The notes: a model not told the origin generated them from the sequence alone. A DNA stretch of 64,000 nt from Cryptomeria japonica (GCF_030272615.1 NC_081410.1:115703140-115767139), one strand, 5' to 3'; shown: positions 24,540-37,129, counted from the first letter of the stretch. Numbers and translations: made by a program.

Positions 24540-24965
24540 AGGTTCACTCTAAAGATAATACAAATTTTTCTAGGTGATTGTGAATCGCAAAATTTATAGG
24601 AAATCTATGGCTTGTAGTTTTACACATGTTAGCAATGGGTTAGTTACTAAATTTGCTAGTGGTCACTAGGTGTGATGATGCAAGCCTATTGTGGCACGAG
24701 AGCTAAAACATTTATATTTCAAAAACATGGTTATGATAAGTCGAAAGGAAATGATCCATGTGCTACTTCCTGTTTCTCCGTAGAGAGGTGTTTATGAAGG
24801 ATGTGTTCTCATCAAACATAATAGAAATGTTTTGAGAAAGGGAAGGAATAACATGCTAAGAAGCATTTTGAAATAATTCATTATGATTTGTGCACTATGA
24901 AGAATCAATATCTTATGGATTTAAGATATATTTAACTTTCTCTAGACCTATTTAAATTTATTGTG
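24540..24965 (+). pseudogene. Ty1/copia relic: pre-integrase and integrase start
   Basis: With frameshifts and stops, the plus strand reads a GAG-pre-integrase-like LWHE near 24,690. It continues with an EGCVL-like zinc-binding segment near 24,795 (GVYEGCVLIKHNRNV) and the integrase start IIHYDLCTMKNQY near 24,875, comparable to the copia IHSDLCGPM motif. This is a dead fragment of a pol gene. Its downstream part does not continue on this strand. Confidence 0.55.
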
Positions 24966-24984
24966 TAAAATATTGATTTTTTGG

Positions 24985-25545
24985 TCAAATGTGTAAACAA
25001 CGATAGCTATAAACTAAAATTTACTTTCCCTTCCCAAAATTGTAAGGTTGTTGCATATAACTTTTCTAGAGATCTCCATTCAAAAAATGGACTTACACAT
25101 TTTATTTACTTGAAAATTAGAATCCATATCAATACAGAGAAGGAATATAAGGTTATTTCAGCCATGGAAATACTAGATATAGATATAGTATCTCACCAAA
25201 ATATGCGGGAAGTACTCTTGCCACCAATCTCACCGTGAAACACTTTAACTTACCCTTTGCTCCAAATATCATTTTAATTTCCCATTTACAATCAATGGGA
25301 TTCCTTCCCTCAAACAAACTCATAATATCCTAGGTGTCACATCTATCCAAAGCCATCATCTCCTTTTCATGGCCTCCAAACAATATTTATGCTCTTTCAA
25401 AGAAATATCCTCCCTAACAAATTTTGGTTTGTAAACAGTACAAGATAAAACAAATACATAACAAAAAAATTTCTGGTCTATTCTTGTCAATATCCTCAAA
25501 GGAAGAGTAAGATATTCTTCTGGTTCCTTCATATACAAATAAGAT
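24985..25545 (-). pseudogene. Ty1/copia relic: reverse transcriptase N-terminal part
   Basis: On the minus strand, reading from 25,545 leftward, there is a copia pol linker ending KEHKYCLEAMK, then EMMALDRCDT, FEGRNPIDCKWEIK and KCFTVRLVAR. These match the copia reverse-transcriptase opening (LPEGKKPIGCKWVYK...RYKARLVAK). Further left a decayed counterpart of the DVKTAFLNGDLEEEVYM motif appears near 25,050. Stops and frameshifts make it a pseudogene. It abuts the plus-strand integrase fragment, so the two parts are in opposite orientation. Confidence 0.6.
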
Positions 25546-25859
25546 ATCTTCTGGTTCCTTCATATGCTCATCCACATTTGTACTCACCTAAATCTTATTT
25601 TCTTCTCCATCATGTTAGTTTATTGTTCATTGACGTGCAACTTCTTGCCCCTATATATGTCTCAAAGTACGCTATTCTGTCTTTTCCCTTTAGCTATCTT
25701 AAATCAATAAATTTCCTTGTTTACACTTTATATAATTTACTAAAGCCAAACAAAGATATTTATTTGCAAGTAGTAGGCAATGCTCACAACTTTAGCCCTA
25801 AAATACTAGTCCAACTATTGTTTAGAAAGTATGTTGTGCACCTTGTAGAATAGTAATGC

Positions 25860-27050
25860 TAATGATAAAAAATGTACATATCTAATTGTGATACATCTAG
25901 GGATGTATGTATCACATGGGTTAGGTATTAAATATTTAATATGGATGTCTTATGGACACAATATTTAATATCAAAAATCAAATATTTAATTTTAAGGTCA
26001 TAATTTAGTGAGCTCATCATTTTGAGGCCTGTAGTTTATAAGATACTATTAAATGGTTTTGTTCAATCTTGCTCTATAAAAGTAAGCACGAGTAGTCGCC
26101 GAGGTTGGTTTGTGTAACCTTTGTCTTGTTGGTTAAGGCTATATTGAGCATCTTTTATAGGTTGCATGTGTAAGCATGAGTTGGGATATGTAACTACATG
26201 GTTCTCATTTTCTTATTTACATGGAGGAAAGAAACTATGGTGCTCGATGCTTCAAAGGCCTTGAATAGAGACCTTGCAAGTGTATTGCAATCCTGTAGAG
26301 ATAATCCATCGAATGTGGGGGATGCTTTTGGAGGTTGAATGTGTGTTAATCTTATGATATATTTGCTATTGTTTTGCATTGTGGATTATGAATACTCATC
26401 TTGCACTTGTTTCTCTCATAGGGTTATGTGGAAATGGCATATTATTGCTATAAATTTTCTTTTGGTATTAGATCTTGGTTGTTAGGTTGTAGGAGGGACA
26501 TCTTCTTGGTATTGGTAATCCTTAGTATGATTAGATCTTATGCATAGTGAGATCTATGGCTTTATAGGAAAATAATTAAGGTATTTTCAAGGTTTCATGT
26601 GTGCTTGTAAATCTAGGGGTTTATGGTGATTTGGAAGATGAGTGTTTGTGGGTTCTCTTAATGAGAGTTTTGGAAATGACCTCCTAGGTCAAAAAAATCT
26701 CATTATTGGGTCCAACAGGCTTAAAAACCTATGAATCCATATACTTTGAAGATGAAAGAATTGGCTATTTTTAAGGTCATGAAGGAATCTTTGATAATTA
26801 GATTCTATATGACTATACAAGTCCATCTAGTCTGTACAACCACATGGATATCTAACTTGCCTATACAATTTGGTACATATGGAGGTATATTGTTGGATAT
26901 CAAGGTACAATGAAAGACATGACTTATCTCACGAGGCATGTAGATATTTATTAGGTTGAATACCATGATCATTTGGGTGGGGTAGTGATCAGTCATAACC
27001 AACCTAAGGTTGTTTTTGATTAAAAAAGCAGTGTTAACTAGGGTGCTAAC
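25860..27050. other. Unassigned AT-rich DNA, possible LTR remnant
   Basis: Contains CTCTATAAAAGTAAGCACG near 26,070, which would be a good core promoter if this were a plus-strand LTR, but no paired copy or termini were found. Short frames in both directions have no recognisable content. Confidence 0.3.
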
Positions 27051-27059
27051 CCTTAACAA

Positions 27060-27660
27060 AAAGCAACATCAAGAACCCAAAGGCAGAAAGGAACAAACAC
27101 AAGAACCTAAACAACCAGGGAATAAACCCCACTCAAGGGGGGGACGGGCCACCCAAATCCCCACGAGGGGAGGTATGGGGCAGGGGAGAAGATTTCCCCT
27201 TACGCCTATGAGCAACCACTGACCAAGCAATGCTAAGATCCGTTGGGAGGGCCCCTGTAGGGTCAACAACACTAGTGACAACATAAGGTTGGAAGAGGGT
27301 TGCAGAACATCAACAACAACAGGCTGTGACAGAACAACAGTAGTAAGAGAAATTTCAGCAGTAGGGGAGGGCTATACGATAGGAGAAGCGAAACTGGGGG
27401 CCTTCAGAGATGAGGCCACAAAAACATTAGTGGGAGCAATAGGAACATCAACAACCACCAAAGGGGTCGCCGACCAATCAACAGTAGCATGGATCGTAGG
27501 AGCCGAGGACCCCGTGCAAGGAAGGGGGGGGGGGGGGGGGGGAAGCGGAGCCCCAGACATCCGCAACAAAACCAGAGGCATTCAAAAAGAGGGAGGCGGG
27601 AGAGCCGTTGGAGGGAGACGAGAGAGCCATCGTTTAACCAACCTAAGATTGTTGATATTT
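27060..27660 (-). repeat. GC-rich retroelement-like fragment
   Basis: The minus strand reads Pro-rich and Val/Ala-rich peptide segments, such as MSGAPLPPPPPPLPCTGSS and APTNVFVASSLKAPSFAS, followed by IAWSVVAHRRKGKSS in another frame. The minus-strand reading ends in a T-rich tail near 27,020. The composition resembles conserved plant LINE ORF1 tails or leaders, but no enzyme domain is present. Stops and frame changes rule out a functional gene. Confidence 0.35.
27524..27542. repeat. G homopolymer (about 19 G)
   Basis: An uninterrupted G run lies inside the GC-rich fragment. On the minus strand it is read as the polyproline stretch of the frame above. Confidence 0.95.
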
Positions 27661-27679
27661 GATAAGCAATAATTTTCTT

Positions 27680-29800
27680 GCATTTATGCCACCTTTGTTG
27701 CATATTGCTAATGGGGAGCTACCTTTGCAATATTTGGGAACCCTTAACTTAGCCACACCAAGCATTTCACCACCTTAATACTACTACCCTTAACCAAGTA
27801 TTGACAATACCACCCAACAACTACCAAGAGAGTTTCATTGGGTATATAATGGTAATTTTTTGTGTGGGAGCCATAACTTTAATCCACAATGTCAAAGTTT
27901 CAATTTCTTATAGTTGATAAAAAGTTGTTTCTAAGCACTACATAACAGTATTAGTGTTTTTACTATACTTCATTAGTTGTGATAGAAAATGTTAGTCTGA
28001 AGCTAACTTGGCTCTCCATGATTTGATAGGTCATATCTTGTACCAATGGTGTTTGATTTTAGACTTATAGGTGTCAAAGAACATTTTTAAGTACTTCATA
28101 GTGGATTAGGTGTGGAAGTGTTGGTATGCGATTTGTTCATTTACATTTATGTAGAATTGCTTGTTGATTTCTTAAATTGTGGTTATTTTTTGGGTTTATG
28201 GTTGTAGTGTATTAAATTGTGCTCCTTAATGTTGCAAGGCCAATTATAAACTCTTTTTGATACTTGCTTTAGTGTCAATTCCCCTAATTCATTTCAAGAT
28301 CATTTCTAGCCTTGGCCTTACACTCAACTCAAGAAGATGTGTCCTATACAAACCCAAAATTTCATCATTAATAACACACTTAATTCATCACCAAATGCCA
28401 AAATTAAGGCTAGATCCTATGCCATAGGCCTCAACATTTGTGTCTTCGTTTCAAAGGGCGTATTTTGGGAGGACATGGGTGCTCAACACCTTAATTTCGG
28501 CAAAATTGCCCAAAAAATGCATTCGATAGTTATGCGTCGAATTTTGCATTCGATCGTTATGTGTCAAATTTTGCATTCAATTGTTATGTGTCAAACTTTT
28601 ATAAAAAAATTAACCTTGTGATCCATGCATAAGCTAGTAGCTTAGTCATTTTAAAATATATGATGATTATGATCACTCAACCTTTCAATTTTGAAGTGTT
28701 ATTTGCTATCTTATGAACAAGTATCTATATTGATCATTCGACATTATTACAAGATCATTGAAGCTTCAAGGATATTGAAGAATGATAAGACTATTGATTT
28801 ATGATCGACTTGTACCTCTCCTCAAGGGTTTGGTATGGTTCTTATGTTGTTCTCACATTTTTGAGTTTTAATCTCTTGATTTGAATTATTGTTATTTGTT
28901 GTCCTTAAATATAGTATCCTCTCTTGTTTGGACTTTAGACCACCTTTTGTTTGGATCATTCAGGACTCCACTTGAATACACTTGAGTACCTTTATTTATG
29001 TTTATGCATGTCACTGCTCGCCACAATCTTAGACACACTTAAGGTTTAAAGCACACACTCTTATCAATCAACAACTTGACTATTTGTGGAGGTAGGAATA
29101 CCAAAACTAGGGCTTGACTAAGGCGAACTTTTATATAACCACAACCGTTTCCCCCTCTTTGTGCTTGTGCAGTTACATATCTAAAATTTTATGACAAAGT
29201 GAAGGTATATGAAGATGAAGTGGACAGTGACAAATATCGTAATTATGAATTTCAAAGAAAATCCTACAATAGGGACACCTAGTGCATGTGTCTTTTCAGT
29301 TTCAACCCAGATTTTATGAAACACGAGTTCGAAGCCTATTGATCCTAAATCTAGATAGAAAATTGAACTACACAACTTCATGATACTGGTGCCTATCATT
29401 GGTGTTGACACATAAACCTTTTTCTTTCAATGAAAAATGCACCTCTGCATGTCATTGCTATTTTTGTGTCTGTTTGTTGCTCCTCTATCTATTTGCATCT
29501 CTATTTTATTAGTTTATTAGGTGATCCAAGCATGTTTTAGAACCTAATTAGATAACATTACAATTAATCAATCTTCTTTGTAACAAAAGGAACAAAACCC
29601 AGGTAGTTTGGCTCACCTTTTAAGGATTTAGGCAAACTTAACACCTTTGGTCATTTTGTTATGATGTTTTATGGAAGAAAAGTTGGTTCTGGTTAATTAC
29701 TAGCTAGTTTAGACCATCTTCTTTTTCATTTTTAACATTTTGGTAGACTCGACGTCTTTTACATTTGTATATATTTTGTGGTGTTTGATTAATTACTTAA
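27680..29800. other. AT-rich DNA, probably 5' part of the old gypsy relic
   Basis: No gene was recognised. CTTTTATATAACCAC near 29,130 could be an LTR promoter for the plus-strand relic that follows, but LTR ends and a primer binding site were not located. The short frame at 28,337-28,621 is not protein-like and contains a small tandem repeat. Confidence 0.3.
28518..28600. repeat. About 27-bp tandem repeat, three units
   Basis: Three units of the type TTTTGCATTCGATCGTTATG plus TGTCAAA follow each other with a few substitutions. Confidence 0.8.
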
Positions 29801-29808
29801 TTGATTAG

Positions 29809-32714
29809 ATGCTTTGTCTTTGTAATTTTATTAATAAAACAATAAAAGCTTTGTACAAGCAAGTTTTTCCTTTCTCTTATATTAGAAAACTGAACTTTAA
29901 ACAAAATTCTTCTATCCCTTTGTCAACATTTTCCTATTGCTATCATTTTTCTTCTACTTTTCTCTCTTATATTCTCTTCTATCAACATAAATCTTGGAGA
30001 TTATCCAACAATGTTGGATCTCTTTTTACAAGATTTTCATGCATTTCATGAGCCGTTTAGTAGTGATGACTTTGATATCTCTTGTAAAACATCTCTTTGT
30101 CAAAAATTAATCAACATGATCCATGTTTCTAGTTATAAGAATGAGCTTGAGAAACCTAATATTGTTGTGTACCTTTGTCTAGATGTTTGTCAATCACAAA
30201 CAAAACTTGTTATTACCATTATAATGCAGTTGCTCATGCGTATAAAAATAGAAACAATAGACAACCTAAACCTATAACATTTGTTTCTGATTCTTCTCTT
30301 CCACCTCAACTTGTTCTTCCTTCTACACCTCATCTTCCTCAACATTTTGGTAATGAGTATGATCGTGTCGAGCAACTTCATGTTACTCTAGCTAAGATCT
30401 CTTTTTTGGAATTGATTCAAATTGCCTACATACCATGGAATGCTCTAGAAAGTATTGGAGAAGATGGTTGTACCACCTTTTATGAGATCAAATGTAGCAA
30501 CCTTGTTATAGTGTATGCAAGCAACAAAGATAGATATTCTCTCTCTATTTGTGGTTTTAACAATTTTGGTAGACAATCATTAGGTACAATCACTATGCAC
30601 AATAGAAGACAATAAAAATATGCAAAGTTGTTAGCGAACAAAACTAGGATTTAAATATGCTCTTAACTCTATGAGTCCATCTTCAACCAAAGTAGATGCA
30701 TTGTCTCCTATTGATAGTAATGAAGATTCTCAATTACTTGAGGATGCATTCCTAGTTGATTGGTGGGGTTCATTAGACTTTACTCCTTCCTTCATGGGAG
30801 AATAGCCTCACAATCAAAACTTGAAACTCCAAAGGTAGCATCAATGACATCTATGGAATCTTTAACTTCTCTAAAAAACCTTAAGATTAATTTCACAATT
30901 GCTTTTGCTTCAACAAATTTTGCCGATTATTCTTGTACATATGACATTGGGACTCATGAGGCTCCACTATCTCTAATAGAAATGGCACCCCTTTATGGTC
31001 TTGGTTTTCACATCGTATCTAAGAGTGGATATAGAGACAATGGTTGTGGTGTTAAGGAACAAGTTATTAAGGTTCTCATAGAACCCAACTTGCATGATGC
31101 TTCCATTGGCTTTGGTTACCATCCTTTAAAGCCCAGCAAATTATCCTACTAACCATCTCTTAATGTGAATGTGATATCTATTTCTTCTAAATCACTCAAT
31201 TTAATTCATCATGAAATACTTATGTTAGTTCCACTTCTAGTATACCTTCAATTGACATATTTTTAACATATGATTCTTTATCTAAATTTATGGGAGTTTA
31301 TGAAAATCTCCCTCGATATCATCATAATTGTGAATTTCTCTATTGTTTAAATGTTGAAGAATACTTTTGGAAATAGGTTGAAAAATCAAATCAAACTTTG
31401 GAAAAGTCGTGAGAATTCCCTCATCTTCTTAATGTCCTAGAGCATAGTAATCTCATTGTGGGAGATACTATTGATGTCTTGATGGACCCAAATGATCCTA
31501 AAAAGGTTATATAAATTGGAAAATGCTTAGATATTGACGGACAATGTGAACATTCTTCTCTTCTACATGAATTTATTGAACTTTTTGCTTGGTCTTATTT
31601 GGATATGCCTGATATTTATCCATAGATTGTGAGACATAATATTGTGTTGCATCTTGGTGCCAAGTTTGTAAAATAAAATATTTGAAAGTTAATCTAAAGT
31701 TTGTGTTTTTGGTTAAGGTTAAGATTGAGAAGCTTCTACAAGCATGCTTTATCTGCCTAATTGATTATTCCCCTTGGATTTTGAATGTGTATTGATTTTT
31801 GAGATCTTGTCAAAGCTTCTTTAAAAGATGTTTTTCTCTTCCTAACATTGACATGATTGTAATTACACTATAGGTCATGCCTTCTTACCCTTTGTGGATG
31901 GCTTCTTTGGATACAACCAAATCTTCATTAATCGTTAGGATCAAATATAACTTTTATTACACCAAGGGGAACATTTTGTTGGGTGGTCATGCCTTTTGGA
32001 TTAAGAACAATGGGGCAACATACCAAGGTTCTTTGACCCTTATCTTTCATGATTATATTCATAAAATATTATAGGAGTATGTCAATGATATCTTGGCCAA
32101 ATCCATATTGCACCAAGACTATGTCAAAATACTTCATCAAATTTTTGAATGTACGCATAAATATAACATGTGCTTGAATCCTTGAAAATGTGTCTTTGGC
32201 ATTGTTAGTGAAAAAATATTAGGATTCATTGTTTCACATTGTGGTATCGAGGTGGATACAAAGAAAAGTGATGTTATAGTCAACATGTCACCTACTAAAA
32301 ATATTTCTCAACCTAGTTTAAAAGGAAATATTCAAGCTATTCGTCGGTTTGTGTCACAATTAGTGGATCAAACTTTCCCTTTTACTTAACTCCTCAAAAG
32401 GGATAATAGTTTCAAATAGAATTTAGATTGTCAAAAAGCCTTTGATGATTTAAAACACTAGTTGTTTAATCCTCCTATCTTTCAACATATAGTCTTTAAA
32501 TGCCCTTTTCTTCTTTGTATATCTGCTTCATCTAATGCTCTTGAAGTGTTATTAGCACAACATAATGATGATGGTAAAGAGTGTGTTGTGGATTATGTAA
32601 GTCACACTTTGCTAAATTATGAAGTTTTATATTTTTCAACGAGAAGCAATGTCTCTCTCTTGTATTTGTAACACAAAATTTGAGACATTATCTCCTTAAT
32701 GCCGAAATGCATGC
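29809..32714 (+). pseudogene. Old Ty3/gypsy gag-pol relic, 5' portion
   Basis: A Tat-like Ty3/gypsy polyprotein is readable on the plus strand through many stops and frameshifts. Its segments mirror the minus-strand element at 37.3-44.5 kb: YDRVEQLHVTLAKISFLELI (near 30,355) matches the gag/protease linker, and GYRDNGCGV...IGFGYHP (near 31,040) matches the Gly-rich linker. HEFIELFAWSYLDMPD lies near 31,570. Reverse transcriptase follows (NNGATYQGS near 32,010, catalytic YVDD changed to YVND in EYVNDILAKS near 32,075), then KCVFGIVSEKILGFIVS and the RNase H start (LLAQHNDDGKECVVDYVSHTL). It is interrupted at 32,714 by the minus-strand element and continues at 48,960. Confidence 0.8.
32710..32714. 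repeat. Target site duplication CATGC (left)
   Basis: Five bases directly before the left LTR, identical to 48955-48959 directly after the right LTR. Confidence 0.92.
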
Positions 32715-33168
32715 CGATGCCCTCCTAAATGACACAAATAGTTAGTTTAAGATCAAACAACACAAAACACACAAAGCATTAGCGTTAGTCAATCAAAAAC
32801 TAAATCTATGAAGACATTCCAAAGGAGACACTAAAAACATGCTAATGAATCTAACTAAAGAAGTAAGACAATGAGATATCTCCAACTATCTCTTAACATG
32901 ATATTAGCTCCTTTCTCCCTTGTTCCTCTCCTCTCCAAGTTCCAAAATAGTGTAGCTCTCAGCAGCTTTTTGCACTATGGATGCTTATGGAGGATTGAGA
33001 TTGTAGTATAGCTCCAAACATGAAATGAAAAGCTATTTTTATGCTAAAATGATGTATTTTAACCAAAAAGACAAGATGTTAGATTGCTTATGCTAAATGC
33101 TCTCTAAAAATGTCTATAGCCTAAATGCATACAAGTTTTCAGGATCTGGATTATGAAGGAATGGGCTC

Positions 33169-33176
33169 TATTTATA
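33169..33176 (-). promoter_or_regulatory. LTR TATA box (TATAAATA), 3' LTR copy
   Basis: On the minus strand the LTR contains CCTATAAATAGAGCCC, a textbook plant TATA box. In the 3' LTR it could drive read-out into flanking DNA at lower coordinates. Confidence 0.7.
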
Positions 33177-33572
33177 GGAAAAATGGAGCAATGGATGGCC
33201 AGGATTGAAAGGTTTAATCAAGGGTCAAGCTTGAAAGTTGGGGATCCATGTGCACAATTTGCACCAATGAAATGGTGACAAGTGTCAACATAAGATTGGG
33301 TTGAGAGAAGAGGTTGGAGGCATTAAATGCCCGAGGAGACCTCATGGTTATCTAGAAGGTAAGGGTCAAGCCTAAATTAGGATTACCCACTAGATTAAGA
33401 GTTAATGCAAGGATAAACCTTTGTGCAAATGATTAAGAGATAATCATGGTCAAAGCATTAAAGGCTTGATGAGACCCTTGGGTTGGATAGAGGTTGAGTC
33501 AAAACAAATGTTTTAACCATGTGGGAGGGTTTGAGGTAACCATCAATGGTTATTGGAGACTTTGGGGATTAA

Positions 33573-33728
33573 GTGGTTGAAGGTTGAAAGCCTTCAATGG
33601 TTATCAAAGACTTTGAGCCATTTAGTGGTTGAAGGTTGGAAGCTTTCAAAGGTTATCCAAGACTTTGAGACATTTAGTGGTTGAAGGTTGGAAGCCTTTA
33701 ATGGTTATCAAAGACTTTTAGGCTTTGA
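33573..33728. repeat. 52-bp tandem repeat inside LTR, three units
   Basis: Units start at 33,573, 33,625 and 33,677 with GTGGTTGAAGGTTG and share the motif GGTTATC.AAGACTTT. The same array is present in the right LTR. Confidence 0.9.
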
Positions 33729-34180
33729 GAAGTGACTCCATTTTGCTTAGGAATGTGACAATATTTAGGGGATGGATTAAGTTAATTAGGAAGGGGTTAG
33801 AAGAATCTAGAAGGGGATTAGATTTTGCAAGTGGATTTGGTGGGTGAGAGAAAATAGGATTTTATTAAAATAAAAATTCATTTATTTCAATAAATGTGTG
33901 CAAGTTGTATTTAGATAAATATTCAAATAAATATTAATTTATTTAAATGAGAAAAAGGAAGATAAAGCATTAAAATGCTTGAAGACTTTGAGGGGAACCA
34001 TTAAAGGCTTGAAGACTTTAAGGAAAACCATTAAAGTCTTAAGAAGACTATAGAAGGAAGCCATCAAGTTTGAAGACTTTAAAGCCATCAAGTTTGAATA
34101 CTTTAAGGGAAACCATTAAAGGTTTCAAGTGGGTGAGGATAAATAGGATTTTAAATAAATAATTTATTTAAAATAGTTGT

Positions 34181-34417
34181 GCAACTTGCTTTTGTAGGAA
34201 AATACAAGTCGGTGGAGGATAAAGGTGATTTAAATAAATTATTTATTTAAAATAATTGTGCAACTTGCTTTTGTAGGAAAATACAAGTGGGTGGAGGATA
34301 AAGGTGATTTAAATAAATTATTTATTTAAAATAATTGTGCAACTTGCTTTTGTAGGAAAATACAAGTGGGTGGAGGATAAAGGTGATTTAAATAAATGAT
34401 TTATTTATTTAAATGTG
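34181..34417. repeat. 79-bp tandem repeat inside LTR, three units
   Basis: Units start at 34,181, 34,260 and 34,339 with GCAACTTGCTTTTGTAGG and are almost identical. The same three units occur in the right LTR, so the array predates the insertion. Confidence 0.93.
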
Positions 34418-34742
34418 AGAGGTGGGATTTTGGGGGATTTAAATAAATATTAATTTATTTAAATGTAAGAGGTGGGATTTTGGGAGATTTAAATAAATAT
34501 TAATTTATTTAAATGTGAGAGAAGATTTAATTAAACAAATATGATTTATTTATTTAATTAATGGTATGAATTTGGTTAAGTGAATTAAATCAAATAAATT
34601 GAATAATTTATTTAATTAATAGGAGAAGAGGGTTAAGATGAATTAATTAAATATTAATTTAATTAATTATTAATTGATGGTTAAATAATCAAATAAATAC
34701 TAAGTATTCATTTAATTAAGTGGACAGATTTATGTGACTACA

Positions 34743-34755
34743 TTTGCCCCTCTTT
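34743..34755 (-). other. Polypurine tract (AAAGAGGGGCAAA)
   Basis: On the minus strand AAAGAGGGGCAAA lies directly before the first base of the 3' LTR, where plus-strand DNA synthesis would be primed. One C interrupts the purine run. Confidence 0.8.
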
Positions 34756-36639
34756 GAGATGGTGCAGTTTATCGCGTTGTTTCAAAGAAAGAAAAATAGG
34801 TGTTAAGAAATGCCCCATAAAATGTAAATTTAATGGGTGGTATGCCCCCTCGAGGGATGGGCCGAATTTTTTTGAAAAATCGGGCGATCTCTCGAAAAAG
34901 AATGAAAAGCGGAGGGGAGGTAGAATAGAAGAAATTAGAACTAATGATGAAAGAAGGGGAGAAAATGGAGTGAATATGAAGAAACAACAAGCCAACGAGT
35001 ACCCTGAGGTCATGCAAGAGATACATAGCAGATGTAGTGTGGGGTTTGGATTGATGCTATACAATTGATCAAAATTGTTTGGACAATCTGGTGCAATCGG
35101 TTTAATTGCCCCGGTCAAGTCAAAGCGTGATAGTTGATGTCAGTTGGTCGCTTGGACATGATAAAATCTGAGTAAGTGAATCAAAGTGACCTGATGTGAC
35201 TTAGACAATTGATGTAATTGCCCAATGAAGTCAAGGTATATGAAGCAAAATACTCATTGAGACGTAGACAATTGATGTAATTGTCCGTTGGATTGTGTTT
35301 GATTGGTTGATCAATTGATAGTGTGTGCGTGGGATGGATGATTGTGGTGAATCATAGCAGCCCCGTTGAAACTAGGTCATTATGATAAATGCCTGATGTA
35401 GTCTAGGATTACCATAATCGATTACCTGTTGAGACCCGAAGATACTTGATCAGAGTATCTGTTGATAGTCTAGGTGTGTGGGAGTCGATGTATCTGTGCA
35501 GATAGAGTAACTTTCTTGACTTATTGGATGACTTAGGATAGGAAACACAATCCCTCCTATTTAGAGATGGATGGTGATGAACATGGCTTGATTAGGTTGA
35601 TTGAGAAATGATGTAGGGTATGTGATGTTGATTGTTGAGATGGGGAGGGTGGGGGGGGTTCAATGTTAAATAGAAGAAATGGAGGACCTATTACATTCCT
35701 ATGGAAGAAGAGGAAAATAAAGTATGCATTATTATGACTATGTATGAATGATATGCAGCTATTTATGAATGTATGGATGGATGGAATGCAACGAAATGCA
35801 ATATATACAGATGAGATGAGATGATGATCCATAGTGCTTTATTTTTCATCATTGAGCTTTAAAATGTTGTAAGAAAATACAAGCAACTTGACATAAAGAT
35901 TCAAGATGACCAGAGTATTTCTTACATGGATTTTATATAGCAAGTTAATACAAGCAACTTGATATAATGGATCAAGTTGACCTGAGTATTGCTTGCAGAA
36001 CAGACAAGGATTATCTCCGTTCGTGCATGGCTTGGATTGTCCTCCTTGATCTTAGGCTGATCATATCCTGAGACAAGTGCATACCGTACTGAGAAATAAA
36101 AACCTTTATCCAAATTGGATGAGGAGGAACCAAAGAATGAGCATTGTACCTGTAAACAAACAGTATATACATAAAGAATAAAGAATATGGATCCTTGGTA
36201 ATGGTTCATGCTCATATGGTCGAGATATACGCTGTAGTCAACAAGCCGTAATGATCTATGACTGCATTTTTGCTGATGATCACGTAGCTTGGTGAACTTC
36301 CCACGTAGACACCATTAGTACATGCCCCAGAACTTCATCAGAAATAATGCGCAAATGATACAAAACAATGCTGAAAGATCCCGATACAGATAAACAAATG
36401 ATTGTACTCATAAATCAACCAAGCATTTGATAGCTTAACATAATTTTCTTGTCAAAGAAAACGTCACTTTTGTCTTTGTTTTGGTAAGGAAGGATGCATC
36501 CTTGTTTTTAAAGACAGTTTCTGATTTGTTGGATGTGGATGGTGTGGTCGATTGATAAATGGTCATTGTGTGAGTACTGTGTTAATGTTGGTTTTGCATC
36601 TGCTTGAATGAATATGTACAAGGTGTTGCCATGTTTTTG

Positions 36640-36826
36640 TGTGATTTTTGATGGGTTTTTCGATGTTTTTGGATTTTGTGTAATAGTTTTTGAATGTTTT
36701 TGGATTTTGTGAGTCATTTTTGAATGTTTTTGGATTTTGCGAGACATTTTTGAATGTTTTTGTATTTTGCGAGACATTTTTTAATGTTTTTGTATTTTGC
36801 GAGACATTTTTGAATGTTTTTGCCAA
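36640..36826. repeat. 30-bp tandem array, about six units
   Basis: Units of the form GTTTTTGGATTTTGCGAGAC plus ATTTTTGAAT recur with few substitutions. Read on the minus strand they give repeating SQNTKTFKNV-like decapeptides in open frames, which is a consequence of the 30-bp period and not evidence for a protein. Confidence 0.92.
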
Positions 36827-37129
36827 TGAATCACCAGTAATGTAGAATCCACTTCCATCATCTAGATTGTAAGGGCATTGCCCCCGAGTTGGACATGATT
36901 TATGAAAAAGCGGGATGCCAGACGCATGAAGTACTTTCTTGGATTACAGATCAAATAACAAGCCATGGTTAGATGGATGGATGTGTGTATGTATGAATGT
37001 GATCGCAACGAGCCTGAAAGATACTGGAGCCATTGCCTTTACGAGTGGCGCCTGTTTGCCAGGTTTTCGCCATCATACTTACCCAAGGTGCCACTGGAGT
37101 GGTTGTTCACCGTTTGGATGCATGATTTT

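Larger units (their letters stand above)
32715..34742 (-). repeat. 3' LTR (2,028 bp)
   Basis: On the minus strand it begins TGTAGTCACATAAATCTG and should end GGGCATCA. Its last base has mutated (plus strand CGATGCCC instead of TGATGCCC). It matches the right LTR with about nine substitutions and one 50-bp insertion, an extra tandem unit around 34,450-34,505. It contains three 52-bp repeats (33,573-33,728) and three 79-bp repeats (34,181-34,417). Confidence 0.96.

Noticed and set aside
27289-27672. 127-codon plus-strand Gly/Thr-rich frame
   Set aside because: Overlaps the G-run and is antisense to the more protein-like minus-strand readings; low complexity.
36508-36826. Open frames with SQNTKTFKNV-type repeats
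   Set aside because: A 30-bp tandem repeat, divisible by three, keeps frames open by itself; no start context, no domain.
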